39,801 nucleotides of DNA, taken from contig CACXCN010000016.1 in the NCBI GenBank assembly GCA_902766095.1, positions 1 through 39,801 of the forward strand, in the 5' to 3' direction. The notes under the pieces are model-generated. The model was given only the letters and a program-made list of their open reading frames with translations, was not told the origin of the DNA and searched no databases. Below are positions 8,383-17,800 of the stretch, piece by piece; position 1 is the first letter of the stretch, and every line of letters begins with the position of its first letter. This stretch comes from an uncultured Selenomonas sp. GTDB lineage: Bacteria > Bacillota > Negativicutes > Selenomonadales > Selenomonadaceae. Position numbers and translations under genes: made by a program.

Positions 8383-8823
8383 TTATTTCCTGCCGAATAC
8401 CGGCTCTTTATCCTCAAGGCGCATGGCCTCAGCCAGCACCGTGTAATACTTATCCGGCAGGCGCGTGATATGACCTGTGTCCTGCCGGGTGAAAACATTC
8501 TGCGTGTGCCCCATGACGAGCACCTGGTCCTCGCCCTTCCGACGCACGACATAGTCGAAAGCCATCTTCGCTTTCGTCAGGGCCGTCGCTATCGTCTCGA
8601 TTTCGAGCACATCATCGAAATGTGCCGGAGAAACATATTTCGCAGCTACGTCGGTGATGGGGAAAACGAAGCCGTCCTCCATGAGTCCGCCGAGCGTGAT
8701 GCCATAGCGCCGCAGATACTCCACGCGGCCGATCTCGAACCAGCGGATGTAGTTCGCATGATGGACGACCGCCATCGCATCTGTATCATAGAAATTCACC
8801 CGATGCTCCGCAATAACTGACAT
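8383..8823 (-). CDS. ybgC: Acyl-CoA thioesterase, YbgC/4HBT family
   Basis: Small hotdog-fold thioesterase of 146 residues that hydrolyses short acyl-CoA or acyl-ACP thioesters. The N-terminal active-site block YDTDAMAVVHHANY holds the conserved Asp of the 4-hydroxybenzoyl-CoA thioesterase family, followed by WFEIGRVEYLR. It lies 87 bases after murI in the same direction. The usual tol-pal context of ybgC is absent here, so the in vivo substrate is open. Confidence 0.9.
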   Translation of the reverse strand: MSVIAEHRVNFYDTDAMAVVHHANYIRWFEIGRVEYLRRYGITLGGLMEDGFVFPITDVAAKYVSPAHFDDVLEIETIATALTKAKMAFDYVVRRKGEDQVLVMGHTQNVFTRQDTGHITRLPDKYYTVLAEAMRLEDKEPVFGRK

Positions 8824-8910
8824 ACAGTCATCTCCTGCCGAAAATACATATCCATAATATCTTCTATAGACTAAAACAAAACCACTCTAAAGTCAAGCTG
8901 ACCAGAGCCG

Positions 8911-9699
8911 CTATACATCCACCTCATCGAGGCGCTTCAAAAAACGTCCAAGCCGTGCCAGCTCTGCGGGGTCGGTCACGTGACGTCCGCTGTAGTAGTA
9001 GTCTACCGGCGGCACTGCCCCCTCACGCGGCCCGGCCAGCTGGCCGGCAGCCTGCAGCTGACGGATGAGCTCGCGCACCGTCCCCTCATTGCCATCGAGG
9101 ATCTGCATATGATCCGGCAGCAGCGCACGCATCGTATCCTTGAAATAATTGAAATGCGTGCAGCCAAGCACGACCGCCGAATACTCGGAAAGATCATATT
9201 TGCTGAACTCACCGCGCAGATAATCGACGACAGCCGGCGACGTGAACTCCTCACGCTCAGCGAAGGTCACAAGCTCCTGCAGCGGATTCAGGTCGATGAG
9301 ATGATGCTGGTCATAGCGCACGAGCAGATCATGGAGCTTATCTCCACGCACCGTCACATTCGTCGCCGTCACGATGACGCGATGCACAGGGTCGCGGTCG
9401 AGCGCCAGCTTCGCCGCCGGCTCCATGCCGATGATCGGCACATCGTAGCGCTGACGCATATCGCGCACCGCCACCGATGTCGCCGTATTGCAGGCGACGA
9501 CGATAGCCTTTACCCCCTGCTGCACGATGAAATCAAAGGCCTCCGCCACGAAGCTCTTGATCTCGGCCCGCGTCTTCAGTCCGTACGGCACATGATCCTC
9601 ATCGGCGAAAAACAGGAACTCCTCGCCCGGCAACATCTGCATCGCCCGATGCAACACCGAGAGCCCGCCGAGCCCCGAGTCAAAAAATGCGATCTTCAT
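8911..9699 (-). CDS. murI: Glutamate racemase
   Basis: Makes D-glutamate for peptidoglycan by cofactor-independent racemisation with two cysteines. The 262-residue protein has the N-terminal FDSGLGG, the first catalytic cysteine C70 in ACNTAT, and the second, C180, in LGCTHF. It has its own promoter (9740-9768) divergent from the tRNA promoter and is likely the first gene of a murI-ybgC-unknown-CofE-like operon. The Shine-Dalgarno GGGAG is about 12 bases from the ATG, slightly long. Confidence 0.96.
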   Translation of the reverse strand: MKIAFFDSGLGGLSVLHRAMQMLPGEEFLFFADEDHVPYGLKTRAEIKSFVAEAFDFIVQQGVKAIVVACNTATSVAVRDMRQRYDVPIIGMEPAAKLALDRDPVHRVIVTATNVTVRGDKLHDLLVRYDQHHLIDLNPLQELVTFAEREEFTSPAVVDYLRGEFSKYDLSEYSAVVLGCTHFNYFKDTMRALLPDHMQILDGNEGTVRELIRQLQAAGQLAGPREGAVPPVDYYYSGRHVTDPAELARLGRFLKRLDEVDV

Positions 9700-9739
9700 G
9701 AATTTAATTCACTCCCTATAGCTTGCGCCACACGTCCTC

Positions 9740-9768
9740 ATTATAGCACCCTCCCTGTTGGTGTGCAA
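9740..9768 (-). promoter_or_regulatory. Sigma-70-type promoter for murI
   Basis: On the minus strand TTGCAC (9763-9768) and TATAAT (9740-9745) are separated by exactly 17 bases, with the murI start about 40 bases beyond. It is back to back with the tRNA promoter; the two -35 boxes are six bases apart. Confidence 0.8.
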
Positions 9769-9774
9769 AATTAT

Positions 9775-9804
9775 TTGACAGGTGTACCTATTATTTGCTA
9801 TAAT
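9775..9804 (+). promoter_or_regulatory. Consensus promoter for the serine tRNA pair
   Basis: TTGACA (9775-9780) and TATAAT (9799-9804) lie 18 bases apart, and TTGC before the -10 adds an extended -10 character. The first tRNA begins 14 bases after the -10, as expected for a strong stable-RNA promoter. Confidence 0.85.
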
Positions 9805-9817
9805 TATTATCGCATTT

Positions 9818-9906
9818 GGAAGGGTGTCCGAGTGGTTTAAGGAGCCGGTCTTGAAAACCGGTGATGTCGCAAGGCACCGTGGGTTCGAATCCCACCCCTT
9901 CCGCCA
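9818..9906 (+). tRNA. tRNA-Ser (anticodon UGA)
   Basis: The acceptor stem GGAAGGG pairs with CCCTTCC, with discriminator G and an encoded CCA at 9904-9906. The anticodon loop CTTGAAA gives anticodon TGA. A long variable arm, typical of class II serine tRNAs, separates the anticodon stem from the T arm (GTGGG-TTCGAAT-CCCAC). Length is 89 bases with CCA. Confidence 0.97.
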
Positions 9907-9907
9907 T

Positions 9908-9998
9908 GGAGTGGTACTCAAGTGGCTCAAGAGGACGGTTTGCTAAATCGTTAGGCTGGGTAACCGGTGCGGAGGTTCGAATCCTCTCCACTCCGCCA
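9908..9998 (+). tRNA. tRNA-Ser (anticodon GCU)
   Basis: The acceptor stem GGAGTGG pairs with CCACTCC, with discriminator G and encoded CCA at 9996-9998. The anticodon loop TTGCTAA gives GCT, reading AGC/AGU serine codons. A long variable arm is present. It follows the UGA isoacceptor by one base, so both mature from one transcript. Confidence 0.97.
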
Positions 9999-10009
9999 TC
10001 AAGCAATCA

Positions 10010-10040
10010 AGAAGCTGTTGCACGCGCAACAGCTTCTTTT
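10010..10040 (+). terminator. Intrinsic terminator of the tRNA-Ser transcript
   Basis: A perfect 12-base-pair stem (AGAAGCTGTTGC with its complement) and loop ACGC is followed by TTT. It lies 11 bases after the second tRNA. Confidence 0.85.
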
Positions 10041-10069
10041 GTTATAACGTCTTGATGTCGACATCTACT

Positions 10070-10112
10070 AAAAAGAGCTATGGAAATCTTTGTCATCTCC
10101 ATAGCTCTTTTT
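10070..10112. terminator. Bidirectional terminator after tpsB
   Basis: AAAAAGAGCTATGGA at 10070-10084 pairs perfectly with 10098-10112 across a 13-base loop. The flanking A and T runs give a U-tract in both directions. It lies about 10 bases past the tpsB stop and would end the flagellin/tpsA/tpsB transcript. Confidence 0.85.
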
Positions 10113-10121
10113 GTCATGATT

Positions 10122-11813
10122 TTACCAGTTCTTCCCCATCAGGAACCAGACTCGGTTGTGGGCGCGGGCGTCTTCGCTCAGGTTGGCATCGCTGCCGATG
10201 CGGCGGGCGTAGTCGAGGCGGGCGAACCAGTCATCTGGTTTCGTATAGGACAGGCCCAGTCCCCAGCCAGCCAGCGTCATGCCGCTCGAGAACTGACCAT
10301 GGACCTGATCGTTATAGACGCGGTCAGGGGTATGCGATTTGCTGTAGCGCACATGGCCATAGTCGAAATAGGTGCTGAGCAGCAGCCCCGGTACATCGGT
10401 GTAATAGCGGAACTCAGCCGTCCCCATGATGCCGACATCACCTGAGCCGGTGCCCTGCGGATAGGCGCGTATGCCATTGGCACCGCCGAGGTACATTTCC
10501 TCGGAGCCGTCGAGATCGTTATCCGCGAGCTGGCCCGAGGCTTTCAGCATGACATCGGTGCGATGGCCGAGGCACTGCGTCGCAGTGGCATCGAATGCAG
10601 CCTTCGTATAGCTGCCCTCCACCGCTGTATAGGGAATGCCGAGACGTCTCCGGTAGTCATTATCGATGACCGCATTGCCCATCGTCACCGTGCCATTGTA
10701 GCTCAGGGCGAAGCCATTGCGCTGCTCGGAGCCGGTCAGACCGACGTGGATGCTGTTCGAGTGCTTGCGCGTACTGTAGTGGAACAGATCGATATCATCC
10801 GTCATACGGCGATAGTCGTAGCCGTAGATGAACTTCATCTGGCTGCGCGTCAGATGGTAGAGTGGCCGGCTGCCGAACAGGCTGTAGGTATATGCCTCGC
10901 CGTTCGCATCCATGGCGCTGAGCTCGCCGCCGACCTGGTAATCCATACGGCTGAATCCCACGCCGAGCGATGTACCGCCATGACCTATGAGCATCTCGTA
11001 GTTCGCATAGTAGTCGTGCATGTGGTCATTCGACAAGAGCGTACCGACGCTGGCGCGACTGCCAGTGCCGCCGATATCGTAAAGGTTCTCCTGCAGGCCG
11101 TAGCGATAGCGGCCCGTGTTCTTGCTGCCGTAGTTCTCGACATAGAGCACGGTGTTATCGCCCTTGCCCTCCTCGATGCGCACGGTGAGGTCGCTCGTGC
11201 CGAATTTCTGGCCCGGCCGCAGGACACCGACGGCGCGCGTACCGCTGACGTCGGAGATCGAGTAGAGCGTCGTCTCGAGCTGGCCGGTGCGGATGATATC
11301 ATCCGCCTTCAGCCCGTTCAGGAAGCCCTGCGCTACGCGCTCCTTGAGCTTGCTGTGGTTCTCTATCTTCACAGCACCATAGCGGCCGGGGATGATGCGC
11401 AGCGTGACCATGCCATCACTGCTCTCCTGCGCCGGCACGTACGCCGCAGCGGCCGGATAGCCGTGCTGGCGGCAGTAGCGCGTGAGCTGGTTGATCGTCG
11501 CATTGAGGTCGCGCATCGTGCGGTTCTCGCCCATGCCGTCCTGCAGGATCTTCGTGAGGTCGCCATGGTCGAGCTCGAGCTCCGGCGCCTCGAGACGGAA
11601 ATTAGTTATCGTGAAATGCACTTCCGGGGCGCCCGCAGGCTTTGCGGGCGTCTCATCGTGTACCTCGGCTTTTCCACCCTGAGGAATCTGGGATGCGACA
11701 TCCTGCCCCGGCCGATTCAGCGAAGGGGCAGCCTGCACGAGGCCGCTCGTGCCGAGCGCCAGCGCCAGGCTGAGCCCCAGCGCAGCCGCCTTGTTCATGC
11801 CTGTCCTACTCAT
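10122..11813 (-). CDS. Two-partner secretion transporter, ShlB/FhaC/HecB family (TpsB)
   Basis: Outer-membrane beta-barrel of the Omp85 superfamily that exports its partner exoprotein from periplasm to cell surface. The 563-residue precursor has a signal peptide (MNKAAALGLSLALALG...VQAA), a linker, POTRA-like domains (about residues 65-215), and a 16-strand-type barrel to the C-terminus. The lid-loop motif of the superfamily (VRGY-like) appears as GIRAYPQG near residue 455, and the protein ends in an aromatic residue. It starts 23 bases after the stop of the giant exoprotein gene, the standard TpsA-TpsB arrangement. Its presence is direct evidence for an outer membrane. Confidence 0.93.
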   Translation of the reverse strand: MSRTGMNKAAALGLSLALALGTSGLVQAAPSLNRPGQDVASQIPQGGKAEVHDETPAKPAGAPEVHFTITNFRLEAPELELDHGDLTKILQDGMGENRTMRDLNATINQLTRYCRQHGYPAAAAYVPAQESSDGMVTLRIIPGRYGAVKIENHSKLKERVAQGFLNGLKADDIIRTGQLETTLYSISDVSGTRAVGVLRPGQKFGTSDLTVRIEEGKGDNTVLYVENYGSKNTGRYRYGLQENLYDIGGTGSRASVGTLLSNDHMHDYYANYEMLIGHGGTSLGVGFSRMDYQVGGELSAMDANGEAYTYSLFGSRPLYHLTRSQMKFIYGYDYRRMTDDIDLFHYSTRKHSNSIHVGLTGSEQRNGFALSYNGTVTMGNAVIDNDYRRRLGIPYTAVEGSYTKAAFDATATQCLGHRTDVMLKASGQLADNDLDGSEEMYLGGANGIRAYPQGTGSGDVGIMGTAEFRYYTDVPGLLLSTYFDYGHVRYSKSHTPDRVYNDQVHGQFSSGMTLAGWGLGLSYTKPDDWFARLDYARRIGSDANLSEDARAHNRVWFLMGKNW

Positions 11814-11836
11814 TTATCAAACCACCTTTATCTGTA

Positions 11837-14800
11837 TCAAGCCGAGACATTGACCCCGGAGCCCTCAGTCTCGAGGCTGGCGCTGCCAGTCGTGCCGGCA
11901 GTGCTGCCGGTCGTCTCAGAGCTCAGTTTGCGTTCTTCGCGCTGGCTGGTGTCCTCGGCGCTATTGCCGGTCAGGTTCGTCGTCGTGCCATCAGACTCTA
12001 TTGCCGCCGTGCCACCCGACGTCGCCGTCGCAGCAGGCTCCGCTGCCAGTGCATGACCCTCGATCGTGAGACCGCCCGATCCTGTCGAGCCGGGCAGCTC
12101 GCTGACTATAGCCGCCGAGGCATCGAGCGCATCGCCGCCAGCGAGATTCACGACCTCGCTGCCCACGATGGACATATTGCCGCTATAGCCGGCTCCGCCG
12201 TCGAGGTTGGCCATGACCGTCGTGCTGCCGCCGGATGTGGTATACGCGATCGCAGCCTCTGCAGCCCGGTTGCCATTGTTGCCGAAATCATGCGAGCTCT
12301 GCTCGTAGATCGTGTTATCCGGCCGTACCTGTCCCTTCGGATTGACGGTCTCGTGGTACTCGCGTCCGGCTTCGAACATCCGCACGTAGAAGGCTGTGCT
12401 ATTCGCATCTGCCTGTGCAAACGTATAGTTGTTGCCGTAGTTGCCCGAAGTCTGACCATTATAGTAGCCATAGATCGGATAGCGTCCCCAGATCTGCGTA
12501 TCGGTCGTACTCGGCGTAGCATAGGTGAAATTTCCTTGGTTGGCACTCGTGTCCTCACCATTGATCCAGCCCGTGACATAGCCGGTGAAGTCAGGCGAAG
12601 CCTGGCCGGTCAATATCGAAGCCGGTGTCGCTACAACCGTAAGACCGCGGCGATGGATGAGCCCTGTGCCCGTCGTCGTCGTGCTCTGCGCACCTGTCGA
12701 GTCGAGCTGATAGTTCGTATTGTCTATGCTGACCGTATAGGTGACTGTGCGGGCCGTCTCGGAGGCGTTCTCGCTGTCAGCGGCATTGGCCGAGCTGAAT
12801 ACGCCATTCACCGTGCGGCTCAGATCAGCGACACTCTGGCCACTGGCCAGGTTGCCGATGGTGACATAGCTCTCCGGCGAGATCACATTCGTCGTGCCAT
12901 CGTAGGTCTTTTCGGTCTGCGATGTCGTGAGCGTCAGCGTGCGCGGCGTGATGACACCTGTATTCGAGACGAATTTCTTCGTCAGCGTACCATCGCTCTG
13001 CGCTGCAGCATCCGTGTCGATGGTATCAGACGACGAGGCGCGCACGAGCTCGTAGTTCTGGTTGTCCCAGACGATCTGGTAGTCGACACCGATCTTGCCC
13101 TTGCTGCCGATGGCCTTGCCATCCTCATACTCATTAGCATCGCTCGACTCGTATACCGGCGTGCCCGTGAGCGTCACATTGACGGTATCACCCGTGATGA
13201 CGTTGCTGCGGTCGATATTGAGGTTCGCAGCCGTCGCATAGTTGCCCGTGACGGCCGTTGTGCCATCGTAGACTTTCGTCGGGGCATTCAGGGCCGCGAC
13301 TGTGATCATGCGCGGATAAATGGTGCCCGTGCCCGTCAGCGTCTTGTCGTCGCCGAGGCCGGTGACTTCGTAGTTCGACGCATCAGCGCCGCCAAAGTTT
13401 ATATTGCTGTAGGTGACCTGCTGCGTCGTGACCGCGCCGCTCGAGGTGCGGACGACATTCGGCGAAGCATAGGCCGCCGATATAGAGTCAGCCAGTATCG
13501 AGAGATCGTCACCAGCCACTACGCCGGTATGGCCGCCCGCAGACTGCTCCATATAGACATTATCCCTGTAATCGACCGTCGTCTGCGTACCATCGGACTG
13601 CGTCAGCTTGCCATAGGCGTTAGCGTTGCCGTCGTAGGTCTTGTCGAGGCCAGTCGTCTGCTTCAGTCCGACCGTGACCTGGCGGCGACGGATGTCGCCG
13701 GTGGCGCCGGTGTAGTCCTGCGTCGCTGTCGTCGCAGTGCCGGTGATATCGAGCGTATAGTTCCCGGTACCGCTGCCGGAGAGCGTCAGCGTGTAGGTCA
13801 GGCCTTTGCCATTCTGCAGCGCATCGGCCGAGCCGATATCCGCATTCCGGTCGTCATAGGCCACGGTAGTCGCACTGTTCACAGTGCCCTTTGCGGCATC
13901 AGCCGCCAGCACATCGGCATCCGACCAGCCGGTCGCATCTTTCTCTGTCGAAATGACGAGCCGGTCGCGATAGTCGACGGTCGCCGTCGTACCATCCGCA
14001 TGCGTCTGCCCATCGGCCCACTTGTTGCCATCGTATATCTTCACGAGATCCGTGGCATCCTTGAGCGAGGCATTGATGATGCGTGGCGTGATGCTCGCCG
14101 CATTCGCATGCGTTACGACCGACGTATCGGAGCTGTAGCTGTCCGCATTCGTGACCGTCGTGAGTGCCTTCGCCGTAGCCGCCGTCATCTCGTAGTTGTT
14201 GTCCACGATGACGTTGCCCTGGCCATCGCCGCTCGTGATGGTCTTGTAGTCCGGGGAGAGCTCGACCGTGTATCTGAGGCCGAGATCTTTCCCCACGCCC
14301 GAGTGTTCCTGATCGTAGTTGTCACTGTCGGTGTAGACAGCGTCAGCGATGGAGTAGGTCAGTGCCGTGCTCGGACCATTGCCGAAATCGGCATGCAGGC
14401 CCTTCAGATAGGCGGACGGATCATAGACCTTGCTCGTCGTGTTGTACTCGCGCGAGACCGGACCCGCCCAGTCGGCATGCACCTTGTCCGCCGTGATGAC
14501 GAGCGGCAGGATACGGCCCTTCTGCATAGCTTCGCCAAAGTATTTCGTATCGGCGATCGTGTAGTTCGACGCGATGGCCTTCGTCGCGTCGTCGCCATTC
14601 TCCTGCATGTAGGCAAGGGCCTTGCCGATGCCGGTATAGTAGACGGCCCGGTCCGTCACGGCGTTGTTCGCGTCGCGGTTGACATTCGCCGTCGCCGTCG
14701 TATCCTGGCTGTCGCCGCCGATGACGTAGCTGCCCGCTATGAGCTTTTTCGCAGCGTCCGAAAGGGCGAAGTTCTCATCACCAGCCTGCAGGCCAGTGAG

Positions 14801-17800
14801 CGTAGGCGTTATGGTATCGATGTTGCTGCTGCCGTTATAGTCCTTCACCTGACGAGCGAAGTCGATCGAGAGCGTCGCCTTATCGATGATGCCATTGCTG
14901 CTCGTCAGGCTGCTGATAGTCGGGGCACCGGTCGTGCCCTGAGCCGACGAATCGTAGAGCGCGTAGTTGCTGGCCTTGTCGCCCAGCAGCTGCAGCTGGT
15001 ACGTCAGCGTCTTGCCCGTGCCGGCGTTGCCATTGTCGTAGGTGACCTGCGTCGAGGCCGTATTCAGCGTCACGCCATCGGTGCCGACAAGGCCATCATT
15101 GGCGCCAGACGACAGAATGACATTGTCCATGGCTTTCGCCTGGGCCACGCCCGTATTCTTTGCACCATTGTAGACGCGCTCGATGGTGACATTATTGCCG
15201 AGCGAGACATATATCGGGCGCACCGTGATTGAGGCCCGGTTCGCATGACCGCTGCCGTCTGCATTCGCATTCGTGAGCGTCGTGAGCTTCGCGGCTTCGG
15301 ACGTGCTCAGCTCGTAGTTGTTGTCGACGACATAGTTGCCTGCCGCCTTGTTGCCGACCTGATTGTAGTTGAACGTCAGGCCGTATTTCAGGCCGAGGTC
15401 GCTGCCGACATCGCTCTGCGGTTTGCTATAGTCAGAGCTTGACGTGAATTCTGCCGAATTTATCGTATAGTTGTTGAGATTTACATTCTGATTCGTGCCA
15501 TCTACAGTCACCGCAGCCGTGAGACCGTTCAGGTAGTTCTCGGGATTATCGACCTTCGGCGTGCCATTGTAGACGCGCGAGATATCGTTCCAGGAGGCCT
15601 TCACATCGTTGGCCGCTATGGTCAACGGCGTGATGCGGCCCTTTGCATCGGACTCGGAGTAGTACTTCGTCGCATCGATGGTGTAATTATTCGCAATCGT
15701 CTGCGTCGCTGCATCGACACTGCCGTCGGTCTGCATGTAGTTCAGCGCCTGATCGATGCCCGTGTAGCTCACAGCGCGGTCGATGACATTGTGCTGGCTG
15801 TCGCGGTTCACGTCAGACGTCGTCTGCGTGCTATCTGTGCTGCCACCTGTCACATAGTTCCCCTGAATGAGGCTGATGGCGCCGGCCGCGAGCTGCAGGC
15901 TGTCACCACCCACGAGGCCCGACAGCGTCGGAGAAATCGTAAGCACATCGGACTTGCCATCATAGGCCTTCACCTGACGGGCAAAGTCGATTGAGAGCTT
16001 CGCCTTGTCGATGATGCCATCGCTGCTCGTCAGGCTGCTGATGGTCGAGGCACCAGTTGTGCCCTTGCTGGACAAGTCGTAGATGGCATAGTTGCCAGAC
16101 TTGCCTCCCAGCAGCTGCAGCTGGTACGTCAGCGTCTTGCCCGTGCCAGCGTTGCCATTGTCGTAGGTGACCTGCGTCGAGGCGGTATTCAGCGACACAC
16201 CATCGTTACCGAGGAGCCCCTCATCCGTGCCGGTATTGATGATGACATTGTTCATGGCATCGGACTGTCTCACGCTCGTATCACTCGTGCCGTCATAGGT
16301 ACGCTCGATATTCACATAGCTCGCGTCGGTCGTCGGCCGCAGTGAGACATAGACCGGGCGCACCGTGATATCGCCAGTCGATGTATATGTATGGCCATTG
16401 AAGCTGGCCGCATCGGCCGCCGACAGCGTGAAATCGCCCAGCACCGTGGAACTCAGCCCCGCCAGCGTGAATGTCACGCCATGGCCGGTCGTGACATCGG
16501 TCTGGCCATTATCGTAGGTGGCCGCCGAGAGGTCGAACGCGATGGGGACCTTCGAGTGCGTCTTTTCGGTGTATATATCCAGATATTTCGCAACATCAGC
16601 CATCGCTGCGCTGCCCTGATATTTTACGGCGTCAGTGCCGTCATAAATCTTCGTCGTTTTCAGCGGATCCACCTTGATATCATTCAACGAGAGGTCGCGA
16701 CGCGTTATCATGCCGAGCTGGGCTGCCTCCGTATAGGTGGCTGTATCGCTGGCGAGCGCATAGTTGCCTGCCACCGCATTGCCGCCCGTCACCGTGCCCT
16801 TGGCCAGTGCATCCTGCAGGTTCGTATACTGCACGGCTTTATAGCCGACCACCTGAGTCGTCGGATCATAGTTCACGTGCTCATTGACTGTGAAAGTACC
16901 GGTCGCCGAGGTCGTGCCAGCCGCATCCGTATAGGCTGTATCCGTGCCCGTACCGGTAGTCCAGGTACCGTAGTTGCCGGTGATCGCAGCGTCAGACAGC
17001 GTGATCGTCTCGCCGTTCACGCCGGTCAGCGTCCCCGAGGCCAGCGCCGTCGTCTCCCGATTGCCCTGGCTGTCGATCGTGGTATCAGCCGTATGCTCGA
17101 TATCGGCACTGGCGTCGAATATCTTCTGCGCATAGGCAAATGTCGGCGTCTTTAGCACGTAGGGCGATATGATGCCCGTATCGGTCAGCGTCACACTGGC
17201 CGCGCCCGTCGCCGTGCCGTTCGTCAGCGCTGCCGTATCGGTATTCGCCGCATCGAGCAGCACATAGTTGCCCGCCGAATTGCCGGTCAGCTTCACGGCA
17301 TAGCTGACATTTTGCGCCGTCGGATTCTTGTCGGCATCATAGGCGACATTCGGACTCTGGTAGGCGCTGTTGCTATTGAGATTCGTCGTGTCGAGGCTGG
17401 CCGCATCGTTGGCGATGATGCCGTCGAGCACGACATTGCCCCTCGAGTTGCGAACGAGATTCGTACTGCCGTTATAGACCTTGTCGAGCGAGACATAGCC
17501 CGCAGCTGTCTTGTCTTTGACCGAGGCCACGACATATTTCGGCGTGATAGTGGCCGCAGATGTCAGCGTCAGCGTACCATTGCTATAGTTTGTGATATTT
17601 TTCCAATCATAGTTATTGGCCCAGTCGCCGAGCGTCAGCGTGTAGGTGGCTTTCGTTGCCTGCACCGTTGGCGAATCATAGACCGCTCCCGCGATGGTGT
17701 AATCGCCGCCCGTCGACGCTGTCGTCAGGGTACGTTTCACGCCATCTACCGTCAGCCCCTGATTGGCGCCCGTGAGGTAGTCAGATGCTGCCGCTTGGCC

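Noticed and set aside
9709-10006. Short minus-strand open frames over 9709-10006
   Set aside because: They are antisense translations of the two serine tRNA genes, a common false gene call.
12053-15232. A 1059-codon open frame antisense to tpsA, plus further long antisense frames up to about 21,440
   Set aside because: These mirror the repetitive tpsA coding sequence, have Arg/Ile/Val-rich products without domains, and lack ribosome sites. They reflect codon composition of the YDG repeats.
14060-16370. Repeats in tpsA as a CRISPR array
   Set aside because: The repeats are long, in frame, diverged and protein-coding; there is no short direct repeat with regular unique spacers and no cas gene.
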